From assembly GCA_018606725.1 (NCBI GenBank), contig JAGYID010000010.1:1-44905 (forward strand): 44,905 bases of DNA, written 5' to 3'. The position numbers were made by a program, and so were the translations under genes. Positions 9,278 through 19,722 of this stretch are shown here, in pieces (the stretch's first letter is position 1; each line of letters starts with the position of its first letter). The notes below the pieces were generated by a model. It did not search any database, was not told the origin of the DNA, and saw nothing but the letters and a program-made list of their open reading frames with translations. The DNA is from Acidobacteriota bacterium (GTDB lineage: Bacteria > Acidobacteriota > Polarisedimenticolia > Gp22-AA2).

Positions 9278-10050
9278 GTGCCCGTCAAGGACACCGAGGC
9301 CATCGTGCTCCGAACGCAGCCGCTCGGTGAATCGGATCGGATCGTCACCTTCCTGACCCGTGCGGTCGGCAAGCTGCGCGGCGTGGCGAAGGGGGCCCGG
9401 CGCAGCGTGCGGCGCTTCGGGAGCAACCTCGAGCCGATGAGCCGCGTGCGGCTCACGTATTTCGAGACCGAGGGACGCGACCTGGCGCGGGTGGAGTCCG
9501 CCGACCTGCTGGAGTCGTTCTATCGCCTGCAGGAAGATCCCGAGCGGGCGGCGGTGCTGGCGTGCTTCGCGGAGGTCGCCGACGCGTTTGCGCGCGAGCA
9601 GCAGGAGGACGATGCGTCCTACCGGCTCCTGCACGCCGTCCTGAGGGCGGTGCGCGACGGGGTCGACCTCGACGTCGCGGCGCGCTATTTCGAGATCTGG
9701 ACGCTGCGGCTGCACGGCGTGCTGCCGGACCTGATGGCGTGCGGGCGCTGCGGCGGCGCCCTCGGCGCGGCGGACGGGTTCTACGATCGACGCGAAACGG
9801 TGGTCGTCTGCGGCAGCTGTGCGCCGGGCGCCGCCGGCGGCGCGGTCCCGGTGCCGGCGGCGGCGCGGCGCACGGCGCTGGAGATGCTGCGACGCGGACC
9901 GGAGACATTCGCTGGAACGCCGCGGCCCGAGGGGCTGCCGGCCCTGGCGCAGCTGGCGCAGGTGGTCTTCCTCGACGTGACCGAGAAGACCTTCCGCAGC
10001 TACCGGGTGCTGCAGACCCTGCGCGGCGGCGCGCCAGCCGAGAGGATCGG

Positions 10051-10060
<10 letters not shown>
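9278..10060 (+). CDS. recO: DNA repair protein RecO
   Basis: RecFOR-pathway mediator that helps load RecA on SSB-coated DNA; 260 residues. The N-terminal OB fold has [20 protein letters not shown], and the C-terminal part has a zinc finger CGRCGG...CGSC. GTG 9278 is chosen because GGAGGT (9265-9270) sits seven bases before it and [11 protein letters not shown] is a typical RecO start; a GTG at 9269 overlaps that ribosome site. It ends inside the first codons of glyQ (10-base overlap). Confidence 0.9.
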
Positions 10061-10946
<886 letters not shown>

Positions 10947-10950
<4 letters not shown>

Positions 10951-13163
10951 GCGCCACCGGCGCCACGTTCCTGCTGGAGATCTCCACGGAGGAGATCCCG
11001 GCCCGGATGATCGACGGGGCGTTGCGCGATCTCGGGCGCAGCGTGTTGCAGGAGATCGAGGCGGCGGGTCTCCTCGCTGCGACCGGCGCCGCCGCCTCGT
11101 CGCGGTTGCGCAGCTTCGGCACGCCTCGCAGGCTGGCGGTCGAAGTCACCGGGATTCTCGACCGGCAGCCGGACGCCGAGCAGGAGGCGATCGGCCCGTC
11201 CGTCACGATCGCCTACGATGCCCGGGGGACGCCCACCAGGGCGGCGGAGGGATTCGCGCGCGCCCAGGGGGCGACGGTCGCCGAGCTCAGGACGATCGCG
11301 ACCCCGAAGGGCGACTGCATCGCCGTGCGCCGGCTGGTGCGCGGGCGGGCCGCCGGCGAGGTGCTGGCGGAGCTGGTGCCGGAGGTGCTCGGCCGCATGA
11401 CCTTCCCGAAGATGATGCGCTGGGGGAGCGGCACGTTCCGGTTCGTGCGACCGGTTCACGGTCTGGTGGCCCTGCTCGAGCGGGACGAAGTGCCGCTGAC
11501 GTTCGCGGGCGTGCGCGCCGGCCGCGCGACATCCGGCCACCGGCAGAGAGGCGGCGCGCCGATCGTCATCGACGATCCGCGCCGGTATGTCGAGAGACTG
11601 CGCGAGGCGATGGTGCTGGCCGACCCTGCCGAGCGCGGGAGGGCCATCGAGCGCGGGCTGGAGGAGCAGGCGCGCGCCAGCGGCGGCCGGGTGGCGGCCC
11701 CTCCCGGGGCGCCGCCCGGGGCGACGGGCGACCCCGCGCTGCTGGCGGAGGTCACGCACCTCGTCGAATGGCCCCTGGTCATCGCCGGGGAGATCGACGC
11801 GGCGTTCCTCGATCTGCCGGAGGAGATCCTGGTGACCGCGATGCGTCACCACCAGAAGTTCTTCGCCCTGCGGGCGGAGTCGGGGCGGCTGCTGAACCGC
11901 TTCCTGGCGGTTGCGAACGCGTCGGAGGATCGGACCGGCGCGATCCGCCGCGGCTACGAGTGGGTGCTGCGCGCCCGCCTCGTCGACGCCCGCTTCTTCC
12001 ACGACGAGGATCGCAAGGCGCCGCTGCGGCGGCACGCGGAGGGTCTCGGGCGGGTGACCTTCCACGAACGTCTCGGCTCGTACGCCGGGAAGCTCGACCG
12101 CATGGCGACGGTGGCCGATGGCCTGCTGCCGGCTTTCGCCGCGGCCGGTCTGCGGCTGGACGCCGGGACGGTGCGCGAGGCGGTGCAGCTGTGCAAGGCC
12201 GACCTGACGACCCAGATCGTCAAGGAATTCCCCGAGCTCGAGGGGATCGTCGGCGGGCTGTACGCCGCGGCCGATGGCGCCTCCGCGCAGGTGGCCGAGG
12301 CGATCCGCGAGCACTACCTGCCACGCGGCGTCGATGACCCCCTGCCCTCCGGAGCGGCGGGCGCGGTCGTCTCGCTGGCGGATCGGCTCGACACGCAGGC
12401 CGGGATCTTCCTCCTCGGGATCGTGCCCACCGGCTCGCGCGATCCCTACGGCCTGCGCCGTTCGGTGCTGGGCGCCTGCCGGATCCTGATCGACAAGGGC
12501 ATCCATCTGAAGCTGTCCGAGACCCTGGACGCCGCGCTGGCCGGCTACGCCGCGGCGCAGGTGAGCGAGGCGATCCCCGCCGCCGCGGCGCGGGCGGCCC
12601 TCCTGGAGTTCTATCGCGGCCGCCTCGAGCATCTGGGCGAGACGGCCGGGCTGCGCCCGGACTCGGTGCGGGCCGCGCTCGGCGCCGGGGCCGACGATCC
12701 GTGCGACGCCTGGCTGCGGATGAAGGCGCTCGACGCGGCGCGGGACGGCGCCGGATTCGAGGCGCTGGCGCTGGCGCACAAGCGCATCAAGAACATCCTG
12801 TCCGGGCAGCAACCTCAGGATTTGCACCGGAACGATCTGCGGGAGAAGGCGGAGCTCGGGCTCGACCGGGCGGTGCGGGAGGCCGGCCCGGCGCTCGAGG
12901 CGGCGCTGCGAACGCACGATTACGCCGAAGCTCTCCGGACGATCGCCCGGCTGCGCGGCGATCTGGAACGATTCTTCGACGAGGTTCTGGTCATGGCGCC
13001 GGAGCCCGCCGTCCGCGCCGCCCGGCTGGCGCTGTTGCAATCGATCGCCGACCTGTTTCTGCGCGTCGGCGACTTTTCGGAAATCGTCCTGGAGGGGGAG
13101 CCGGCGGCGACCGCGGCGAAGCGGACCCGGCCCGACTCCCCGCGGACGGGGAGGGAGCGCTGA
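10947..13163 (+). CDS. glyS: Glycyl-tRNA synthetase beta subunit
   Basis: Beta subunit of GlyRS, 738 residues, needed for tRNA binding and activity. It begins [15 protein letters not shown], the usual N-terminal signature. It has an HD-like middle region with [11 protein letters not shown] and the conserved [16 protein letters not shown] stretch, and a C-terminal DALR-type anticodon-binding domain with FDEVLVM. Start GTG 10947 overlaps the glyQ stop as GTGA. About 15 Arg/Pro/Thr-rich residues form a short tail beyond the usual end. Confidence 0.96.
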
Positions 13164-15922
13164 TGGCGCGTCGTTACGTCTACTTCTTCGGCAAGGGCAA
13201 GGCCGAAGGGAACGGCACCATGAAGGAGGAGCTCGGCGGCAAGGGGGCCGGCCTGATGGAGATGACCCGCATCGGCCTGCCGGTGCCGGCCGGTTTCGTC
13301 ATCAGCACCGAGGCCTGCGCGCTGTACGAGCAGCGCGGGAAGGTGGCGCTCCGGAAGGCGATCGGTCGCGAGGTCGAGCGTCATCTCGCCCGGCTGGAGC
13401 GGGTCGCCGGCCGCCGCCTGGGCGACCCGCGCGACCCGCTGCTGGTGTCGGTGCGCTCCGGCGCGGCCCGCTCGATGCCGGGGATGATGGAGACGATTCT
13501 CAACCTCGGGCTGAACGATACGACCGTGGGCGCCCTGGCGTCGCGCACGGGCAACCCGCGCTTCGCCTACGATGCCTATCGCCGCTTCCTGCAGATGTAC
13601 GGCAGCGTCGTGGACGGGGTGCCGCGCGAGGAGCTCGATGCCCTGCACCGGGAGACCAAGCGCAAGCTCAAGGTCACGCAGGACACCGAGATCCCGGCGG
13701 AGGCGCTCGAGGCGTTGTGCGCCAGGCTGCAGAAGGCGATCGCGGCGCGCACCGGCCGGCCGTTCCCCCAAGATGTCGTCGCGCTGCTGTGGGGGGCGAT
13801 CGAGGCGGTGTTCCGTTCCTGGATGGCCGACAAGGCGGTCACCTACCGCCGGGTCGAGCGGATCACCGGCCTGCGCGGCACGGCGGTCAACGTCGTGCAG
13901 ATGGTGTTCGGCAATCTCGGTGAGACCTCCGGCACCGGCGTCTGCTTCACCCGCGACCCGAACACCGGCGAGAAGGTGCTGTACGGTGATTTCCTGATCA
14001 ACGCCCAGGGCGAGGACGTCGTCGCCGGCATCAGGACCCCGATGCCGGTGCGCGAGCTCGCCCGCCGGATGCCGAAGGTGGCCCGCCAGCTGCGGGAGGT
14101 TCAGGACAGGCTGGAGCGTCATTATCGCGACATGCAGGACCTGGAGTTCACCATCGAGGAAGGCACCCTGTACATGCTGCAATGCCGCACCGGCAAACGC
14201 TCGCCGCGCGCCGTCTTCCAGATCGCCGTCGACATGGCGGAGGAGGGATTGATCGGGCGCGATGAGGCGGTGCGCCGGATCGCGCCGGAGGACATCGAGC
14301 GGTTGTTCTATCCCGTCCTCGACCCGGCCGTCCCGGTCCGCGATCTGGACCAACGGCGGATGGGAGCGGGCATCGGGGCGGTCCCGGGAGCGGCCTCCGG
14401 GGAGGTCGCCTTCACGGCCCATGACGCGGAGGCGCAGGCCCTGGCCGGCCGCCGGGTCATCCTGGTACGGCGCGAGACCTCCCCGGAGGATGTCGCCGGA
14501 ATGCACGCCGCCCAGGGGATCCTGACCGCCACCGGCGGGAAGACGTCGCACGCCGCGGTCGTGGCGCGCGGCTGGGGGAAGACCTGCATCGTCGGCTGCG
14601 AGGCGCTGGCGATCGACGAGCGGGCCGGGACCCTGACCCTGGGCGGGAAGACGCTGCGCGCCGGTGAGGTGGTCACCCTCGACGGCACCAGCGGCGCGGT
14701 CTACGCCGGGCCGATCGCCACGGTGCAGCCGGAGCTGCCGGAGGCCTACCGCAAGGTCACCGCCTGGGCGGACGCCATCCGGCGCCTCGGCGTGCGCGCC
14801 AACGTCGACACGCCCTACGACGCCCGCAAGGCGGTGGAGATGGGCGCCGAAGGGATCGGTCTGTGCCGTACCGAGCACATGTTCTTCGACAGCGAGGAGC
14901 GGCGCCTCGCGATCCGCGAGATGATCCTGGCGGCCGATCCGGCGGCGCGCTCCGCCGCGCTCGGGCGCCTGCTGCCGTTCCAGCGCGCCGACTTCGAGGG
15001 GATCTTCGAGGCGATGGACGGCCGCCCGGTGACCATCCGCCTCCTCGATCCGCCACTGCACGAGTTCCTGCCGCACGGGGCGGACGAGCAGAAGACCCTG
15101 GCGGCGGCGCTCGGCCTGCCGCTCGACGCGGTGACCCGGCGCATCGAGCAGCTGCACGAGGCGAACCCGATGCTGGGCCACCGCGGCTGCCGGCTCTGCC
15201 TGATCTACCCCGAGATTCTCGAGATGCAGGTTCGGGCGATCATGGAGGCCGCCGTCGCCGTGCACCGCCGCGGCATCGCCGTACGGCCGGAGATCATGCA
15301 CCCGCTGGTCATGGACGCGCGCGAGCTCAAGCTGCTGCGGGAGCGCACCGCCCGCGTCGCCGACGAGGTCCTCAAGGCCGCCCGCGTCAAGGTGCCGTAC
15401 CTGATCGGCACGATGATCGAAGTGCCGCGCGCCGCCCTGCTTGCCGACGAGGTGGCGCTCGAGGCCGACTTCTTCTCGTTCGGGACCAACGACCTGACCC
15501 AGATGACCATGGGGCTGTCGCGCGACGACGCCGGCCGCTTCCTGCCCGATTACGTCGACGAGAAGAAGCTGGCGGTGTTCCCGGATGACCCGTTCCAGTC
15601 CCTCGACCAGGCGGGCGTCGGCCAACTCGTCAGCCTGGCGATCGAGCGCGGCCGCCGGGCCCGCCCGGGGCTGAAGATCGGCATCTGCGGGGAACACGGC
15701 GGCGAGGCGCGCTCGGTGAAGTTCTGCCACCGCGCCGGCATGGACTACGTCAGCTGCTCGCCGTACCGGATTCCGATCGCCCGCCTGGCGGCCGCCCAGG
15801 CGGTCCTCGAGGAGGGCGGTTCGGGCAAGTCGGCGGCCCGGCGGCGGGCGGGCGGCGACGGCCGGGCCCGCCGGGGCGCGGGGAGGGCGCGTGATCGTCG
15901 GCATCCTGTCGCGCAGCCATAG
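13163..15922 (+). CDS. ppdK: Pyruvate, phosphate dikinase
   Basis: Reversibly converts ATP, Pi and pyruvate to AMP, PPi and phosphoenolpyruvate; 919 residues. The N-terminal ATP-grasp part begins YFFGKGKAEGN and includes SVRSGAARSMPGMMETILNLG. The phosphohistidine domain has TGGKTSHAAVV with the swivelling His463 and Thr461, the residue that regulatory proteins phosphorylate in some organisms. The C-terminal PEP/pyruvate barrel has SFGTNDLTQMTMG and GICGEHGG. It starts in a TGATG overlap with glyS. A basic tail of about 30 residues beyond the core overlaps the next gene by 32 bases. The glyS-ppdK link is also known in Firmicutes. No dedicated PPDK regulator is next to it. Confidence 0.96.
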   Translation: MARRYVYFFGKGKAEGNGTMKEELGGKGAGLMEMTRIGLPVPAGFVISTEACALYEQRGKVALRKAIGREVERHLARLERVAGRRLGDPRDPLLVSVRSGAARSMPGMMETILNLGLNDTTVGALASRTGNPRFAYDAYRRFLQMYGSVVDGVPREELDALHRETKRKLKVTQDTEIPAEALEALCARLQKAIAARTGRPFPQDVVALLWGAIEAVFRSWMADKAVTYRRVERITGLRGTAVNVVQMVFGNLGETSGTGVCFTRDPNTGEKVLYGDFLINAQGEDVVAGIRTPMPVRELARRMPKVARQLREVQDRLERHYRDMQDLEFTIEEGTLYMLQCRTGKRSPRAVFQIAVDMAEEGLIGRDEAVRRIAPEDIERLFYPVLDPAVPVRDLDQRRMGAGIGAVPGAASGEVAFTAHDAEAQALAGRRVILVRRETSPEDVAGMHAAQGILTATGGKTSHAAVVARGWGKTCIVGCEALAIDERAGTLTLGGKTLRAGEVVTLDGTSGAVYAGPIATVQPELPEAYRKVTAWADAIRRLGVRANVDTPYDARKAVEMGAEGIGLCRTEHMFFDSEERRLAIREMILAADPAARSAALGRLLPFQRADFEGIFEAMDGRPVTIRLLDPPLHEFLPHGADEQKTLAAALGLPLDAVTRRIEQLHEANPMLGHRGCRLCLIYPEILEMQVRAIMEAAVAVHRRGIAVRPEIMHPLVMDARELKLLRERTARVADEVLKAARVKVPYLIGTMIEVPRAALLADEVALEADFFSFGTNDLTQMTMGLSRDDAGRFLPDYVDEKKLAVFPDDPFQSLDQAGVGQLVSLAIERGRRARPGLKIGICGEHGGEARSVKFCHRAGMDYVSCSPYRIPIARLAAAQAVLEEGGSGKSAARRRAGGDGRARRGAGRARDRRHPVAQP

Positions 15923-16832
15923 GCTCTACACGACCGGCCGGCTGGTCGAGAGCGCCGGGCGCGCCGGCCACGAGGCGCGGGTGATCAACCCGCTGCTCTG
16001 CTCCCTCGTCCTCAGCCGCGGCCAGCCCGGGATCTTCTACCGCGGCACCGATCGGGCGCTCCCGGACCTGGACGTCGTGGTGCCGCGCATCGGCGCCTCG
16101 GTGACGGCCCAGGGCCTGGCGGTGGTGCGCCAGCTCGAGCTGATGAAGGTGCCGCTGGTCAACGACGCGCGGGGGATCGCCCGCTCGCGCGACAAGCTGC
16201 GGTCGCTGCAGCTGTTGACCCGGGCCGGCATCGACATCCCGAAGACGGTGCTGGTGTCGCACCCGGCGCAGGTGCACCGCGCCCTCGAGATCGTCGGCGG
16301 GCCGCCGGTGGTGCTCAAGGTCGTCGAAGGGACGCAGGGCATCGGGGTCATCCTGGCCGAGACCGAGCAGGCGGCGCAGACGGTCATGGAGACCTTCGCC
16401 AGCCTCGGCAAGAACATCCTCATCCAGGAGTTCATCGAGGAATCGGAAGGGCGCGACGTGCGGGCGCTGGTGGTCGGGCGCCGGGTCGTCGCCGCGATGC
16501 GCCGGCAGGCCCGCCTGGGCGAATTCCGCTCCAATGTCCACCGCGGCGGCACCGGGGCGGTCGTCGACCTGCCCGAGGCCTACGCCCGCGCCGCGCTGCG
16601 CGCCACGGAGGTCATGGGGCTGCAGCTCGCCGGCGTCGACATGCTGGAATCGCGCGGCGGGCCGAAGATCATCGAGATCAACTCGTCGCCCGGCTTTGAA
16701 GGGCTGGAGCGCTGGAGCGGCATCGACATCGCGGCGGCGATCATCGACTATGCGTCGTCATTCGCGCGTCGCGCGGTGCGGCGCCGATCGGTGCGGCGCG
16801 CGGCCGGCCCGGTCGCGGCCAAGGGATCCTGA
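15891..16832 (+). CDS. rimK: RimK-like ATP-grasp ligase
   Basis: A 313-residue ATP-grasp protein of the RimK family (amino-acid ligases such as the one adding glutamates to ribosomal protein S6). The RimK N-terminus IVGILSRSHRLYTTGRLVES is followed by the pre-ATP-grasp PRIGASVT, then ATP-grasp features VVLKVVEGTQGIGV, QEFIEESEGRDVRALVV and the metal-binding EINSSPGFEGLE near 262. An Arg-rich tail ends it. It starts with GTG inside ppdK and is one base from an AstE/AspA-like hydrolase. That pairing suggests one enzyme adds and the other removes an amino-acid modification; the target is unknown. Confidence 0.88.
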   Translation: MIVGILSRSHRLYTTGRLVESAGRAGHEARVINPLLCSLVLSRGQPGIFYRGTDRALPDLDVVVPRIGASVTAQGLAVVRQLELMKVPLVNDARGIARSRDKLRSLQLLTRAGIDIPKTVLVSHPAQVHRALEIVGGPPVVLKVVEGTQGIGVILAETEQAAQTVMETFASLGKNILIQEFIEESEGRDVRALVVGRRVVAAMRRQARLGEFRSNVHRGGTGAVVDLPEAYARAALRATEVMGLQLAGVDMLESRGGPKIIEINSSPGFEGLERWSGIDIAAAIIDYASSFARRAVRRRSVRRAAGPVAAKGS

Positions 16833-16833
16833 C

Positions 16834-17841
16834 GTGACGCTGCGCATCGGCGGTCGGACGATTCGCCGCGGGACGACCGAGCAGATCCAGCTCAAGGTGA
16901 GCGAGTTCTACACCTCCACGCCGGTCAATGTGGCGGTGACGGTCATCCGCGGGCATGAGCCCGGGCCGGCCCTGTTCCTGACGGCGGCGATCCACGGCGA
17001 CGAATTGAACGGCGTGGAGATCGTCCGCCGGGTGATGACCAGCCTGCGACCCGAGCAGGTCCGTGGCAGCCTGATCTGCGCGCCGGTGGTCAATCGCTTC
17101 GGCTTCCTCAACCATTCCCGGTACCTGCCCGATCGGCGCGACCTGAACCGCTTCTTCCCGGGCGACCCGAACGGCAATGCCGCCGCCCGCACCGCCCACA
17201 TCCTGTTCCGGGAAGTCGTGACCCAGTCGCGCTACGGCATCGACCTGCACAGCGCCACGGTGCGGCGCACCAATCTGCCGCAGATCCGGGCCGACATGTC
17301 GCACAAGAAGGTGCGGCGGATCGCCAAGGCGTTCGGAGGGGAGATCATCATCGACGCGCCCGGCTCGCCCCACACGCTGCGCGCCGCAGCCACCCGCGCC
17401 GGCGTGCCGACGATCATCTTCGAAGCCGGCGAGACATATCGATTCCAGAAGAATATCGTGGCGCGCGGCATCGCCGGCGTGCGCAATGTGCTGGCGGGCC
17501 TGGACATGATCGAGGAGGAGCCGCGCGAGCCGCGTTTCCAGGTCATCGTCAAGGTGTCGGAGTGGGTGCGGGCGCCGCGCGGGGGGATCCTCGACATCCT
17601 GGTGCGGCCCGGCGAGATCGTGCATGCCGACGAGGAGATCGGCGTCATCACCAATCCGTTCGGCCGCGAGGTGTCGTCGGTGCGCTCGCATCTCACCGGC
17701 CTGGTCATCGGCACCACCACCGTGCCGATGGCCAATCCGGGTGATGCGGTCTGTCACGTCGCCAAGCTGGAGAAGACCCTGCACACGGTCGAGAAGTACT
17801 GCGTCGCCGACTCGCGCGGCAGGAAGACGCTGCTCCTCTGA
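16834..17841 (+). CDS. Succinylglutamate desuccinylase/aspartoacylase-family zinc hydrolase
   Basis: A 335-residue M14-like zinc amidohydrolase. The HxxE zinc motif is IHGDE (H54, E57), the third ligand is in GIDLHS (H139), DRRDLNRFFPG (100-110) matches the substrate Arg/Asn region, and FEAGE carries the likely catalytic Glu. The C-terminal about 100 residues look like a biotinyl/barrel-sandwich type module (GGILDILVRPGEIVHADEEIG). AstE itself acts in arginine degradation, but no ast genes are nearby. The contact with rimK (one-base gap) suggests a role linked to that ligase. GTG start; the stop overlaps mutL as TGATG. Confidence 0.85.
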   Translation: MTLRIGGRTIRRGTTEQIQLKVSEFYTSTPVNVAVTVIRGHEPGPALFLTAAIHGDELNGVEIVRRVMTSLRPEQVRGSLICAPVVNRFGFLNHSRYLPDRRDLNRFFPGDPNGNAAARTAHILFREVVTQSRYGIDLHSATVRRTNLPQIRADMSHKKVRRIAKAFGGEIIIDAPGSPHTLRAAATRAGVPTIIFEAGETYRFQKNIVARGIAGVRNVLAGLDMIEEEPREPRFQVIVKVSEWVRAPRGGILDILVRPGEIVHADEEIGVITNPFGREVSSVRSHLTGLVIGTTTVPMANPGDAVCHVAKLEKTLHTVEKYCVADSRGRKTLLL

Positions 17842-19604
17842 TGGGCGTCATCCGGATCCTGGACGAGACGGTCGCCAACCAGATCGCCGCCGGCGAGGTG
17901 GTCGAGCGGCCCGCCTCGGTCGTCAAGGAGCTGGTCGAGAACGCCCTCGACGCCGGCGCGACGCGCATCGAGGTGGCGATCGAGTCGGGCGGCGCCGATC
18001 GCCTCCGGGTCTCCGACGATGGTTGCGGCATGGAGCGCGACGACGCGGGGCTCGCGCTCGAGCGTCACGCCACCAGCAAGATCGGCGGCGCCGCCGATCT
18101 GAAGTCGATCGCCAGCTTCGGCTTCCGCGGCGAGGCGCTACCGGCGATCGCCTCGGTGTCCCGATTGACTTTGACGACGGCGACCGGGGATGGCCGCGGC
18201 ACGCGGGTGGTGATCCACGGCGGGCGGCGCCGGGACGAGTCTCCGGCGCCGCACCCGCGCGGCACGACCGTCGAGGTGGAGGGGCTGTTCTACAACGCCC
18301 CGGCGCGCCGCAAGTTCCTGCGCGCCCCGGGGACCGAGACGGCGCACGTCGCCGACATGCTCGCCCGTCTGGCTGCCGCCCACCCGGCGGTCGCCTTCCG
18401 CCTCCAGAGCGGCGGCCGGACCCTCGCGTCCTGGCCGGAGGTGGCCTCGTTCCGCGAGCGCGTGGCGCAGATCGTCGGGGCGGCGGATGCCGCCTGCCTG
18501 GTGCCGGTCGATCGCCGCGAGGGATCGCTGCGCCTGGTGGGGCTCGCCTCCTCGCCGGCCCTGGGGCGATCGACCTCGCGCGACGAGCACCTGTTCGTCA
18601 ACGGGCGGCCGATCCGCGACCGCCGCCTGCTGCACGCCGTGCAGGCGGCGTACGCCGCGTTCCTGACGCGCGGACGCTTTCCGATCGTCTACCTGTTCCT
18701 GGAGGTCCCGCTGGAGGAGGTCGACGTCAATGTGCACCCGGCCAAGCTGGAGGTCCGGTTCCGCCATCCCGGGGCGGTGCATGACCTCGTCCGCGACAGC
18801 CTGCGCGCGGCGCTCGAGGGGTCGGGGGCCTCCGGCAGGGTGACCTGGGGGAGCCTCCGGGCGCCCGCCGGCGCCGCGCCCGCCCCGGCGATCGGCGGTG
18901 CGACAGGCGTCGGTGAGAGCACCGCAGGCTACGGCGATATTGCCCCGGCCGGAGCGCGCGACCAGGGCCGGTCCGTCCACGACCGCCAGCAGGCGGAGGG
19001 CGCCGTCGATGCGCCGCCGCTGGACGCCGTGGCCGTCGCGCCATTGGCGCAATTCCGCGATACCTACATTCTCGCGTCGTCGCCCGACGGCCTGGTCATC
19101 GTCGATCAGCACGCGGCACACGAGCGAATTCTGTACGACCGGCTGGTCGGGCAGGAGCGCAGCCGCGGCGTCGAACGCCAGCGGCTGTTGTTCCCGATCA
19201 CCATCGAGCTGCGGCCGTCGGAGCAGCAGGCGCTGGATGCGGCGCACGACAGCCTCGAGGCCCTGGGATTCGGAATCGCGCCGTTCGGCGCCGGGGCGGT
19301 GATCGTCGACGAGGTGCCGGCCCTGCTCGGCGGCGCCGAACCGGGGCGTCTGGTCCGCGAGCTGCTCGCCGAGATCCTCGAGTGGGACCGAGCCGAAGGG
19401 GTCGATCAGCTGCGACACCGACTCCTCGCGTCCGCCGCCTGCCACGCGGCCGTCACCGCCAACGAGCGCCTCGGGGAGGGCCGGATGCGCCAGATCCTTG
19501 ACGATCTCCTGAGGCCGGGCCGGCCGCTGACCTGCCCGCACGGACGCCCGGCGATCCTCCGGCTCAGCGTCGAGCAGCTCGAAAAGGAGTTCCGCAGGCG
19601 GTGA
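17841..19604 (+). CDS. mutL: DNA mismatch repair protein MutL
   Basis: GHKL ATPase of mismatch repair, 587 residues. The N-terminal ATPase has ETVANQIAAGEVVERPASVV, VENALDAGA and DDGCGM, then GFRGEALPAIASV. A variable Pro/Ala/Gly linker (about 330-395) leads to the C-terminal domain, which carries an endonuclease-type motif DQHAAHERILYD at 422-433, ACHAAV and CPHGRP. The usual motif is DQHA-x2-E-x4-E, but the last acid is Asp433 here. Nicking by this MutL is therefore likely but not certain. No mutS is in the window. Confidence 0.94.
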   Translation: MGVIRILDETVANQIAAGEVVERPASVVKELVENALDAGATRIEVAIESGGADRLRVSDDGCGMERDDAGLALERHATSKIGGAADLKSIASFGFRGEALPAIASVSRLTLTTATGDGRGTRVVIHGGRRRDESPAPHPRGTTVEVEGLFYNAPARRKFLRAPGTETAHVADMLARLAAAHPAVAFRLQSGGRTLASWPEVASFRERVAQIVGAADAACLVPVDRREGSLRLVGLASSPALGRSTSRDEHLFVNGRPIRDRRLLHAVQAAYAAFLTRGRFPIVYLFLEVPLEEVDVNVHPAKLEVRFRHPGAVHDLVRDSLRAALEGSGASGRVTWGSLRAPAGAAPAPAIGGATGVGESTAGYGDIAPAGARDQGRSVHDRQQAEGAVDAPPLDAVAVAPLAQFRDTYILASSPDGLVIVDQHAAHERILYDRLVGQERSRGVERQRLLFPITIELRPSEQQALDAAHDSLEALGFGIAPFGAGAVIVDEVPALLGGAEPGRLVRELLAEILEWDRAEGVDQLRHRLLASAACHAAVTANERLGEGRMRQILDDLLRPGRPLTCPHGRPAILRLSVEQLEKEFRRR

Positions 19605-19644
19605 GGGGGCCGCGGTTCGGCATTGCCGGGCGCCCCCGCTCACC
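19600..19644 (+). other. GC-rich hairpin at the end of mutL
   Basis: GGTGAG-GGGGC (19600-19610) can pair with GCCCC-cg-CTCACC (19632-19644), with CGGC/GCCG inside. It includes the mutL stop codon and spans the -35 and spacer of the next promoter. There is no T tract, so it is at best an atypical terminator or an mRNA 3'-end structure. Confidence 0.3.
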
Positions 19645-19651
19645 GTATACT
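19623..19651 (+). promoter_or_regulatory. Sigma-70 type promoter for the lytic transglycosylase
   Basis: TTGCCG (19623-19628), a 17-bp spacer and TATACT (19646-19651). The predicted start near 19658 leaves a leader of about 65 bases before ATG 19723. Confidence 0.55.
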
Positions 19652-19722
19652 CCCGGCCGAGCCGATCGCGCCTCCCTTGGGCGATCAGGCCCCGACCCGC
19701 GACGGACAAGGAAACGACCCCG

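Noticed and set aside
12920-15904. 994-codon open frame on the minus strand opposite ppdK
   Set aside because: Its composition (Arg/Gly/Asp/His/Gln-rich, no family motif) is that of a GC-rich shadow of ppdK and glyS.
16834-17841. AstE of the arginine succinyltransferase pathway
   Set aside because: No other ast genes are present in the window; only the family assignment is kept.
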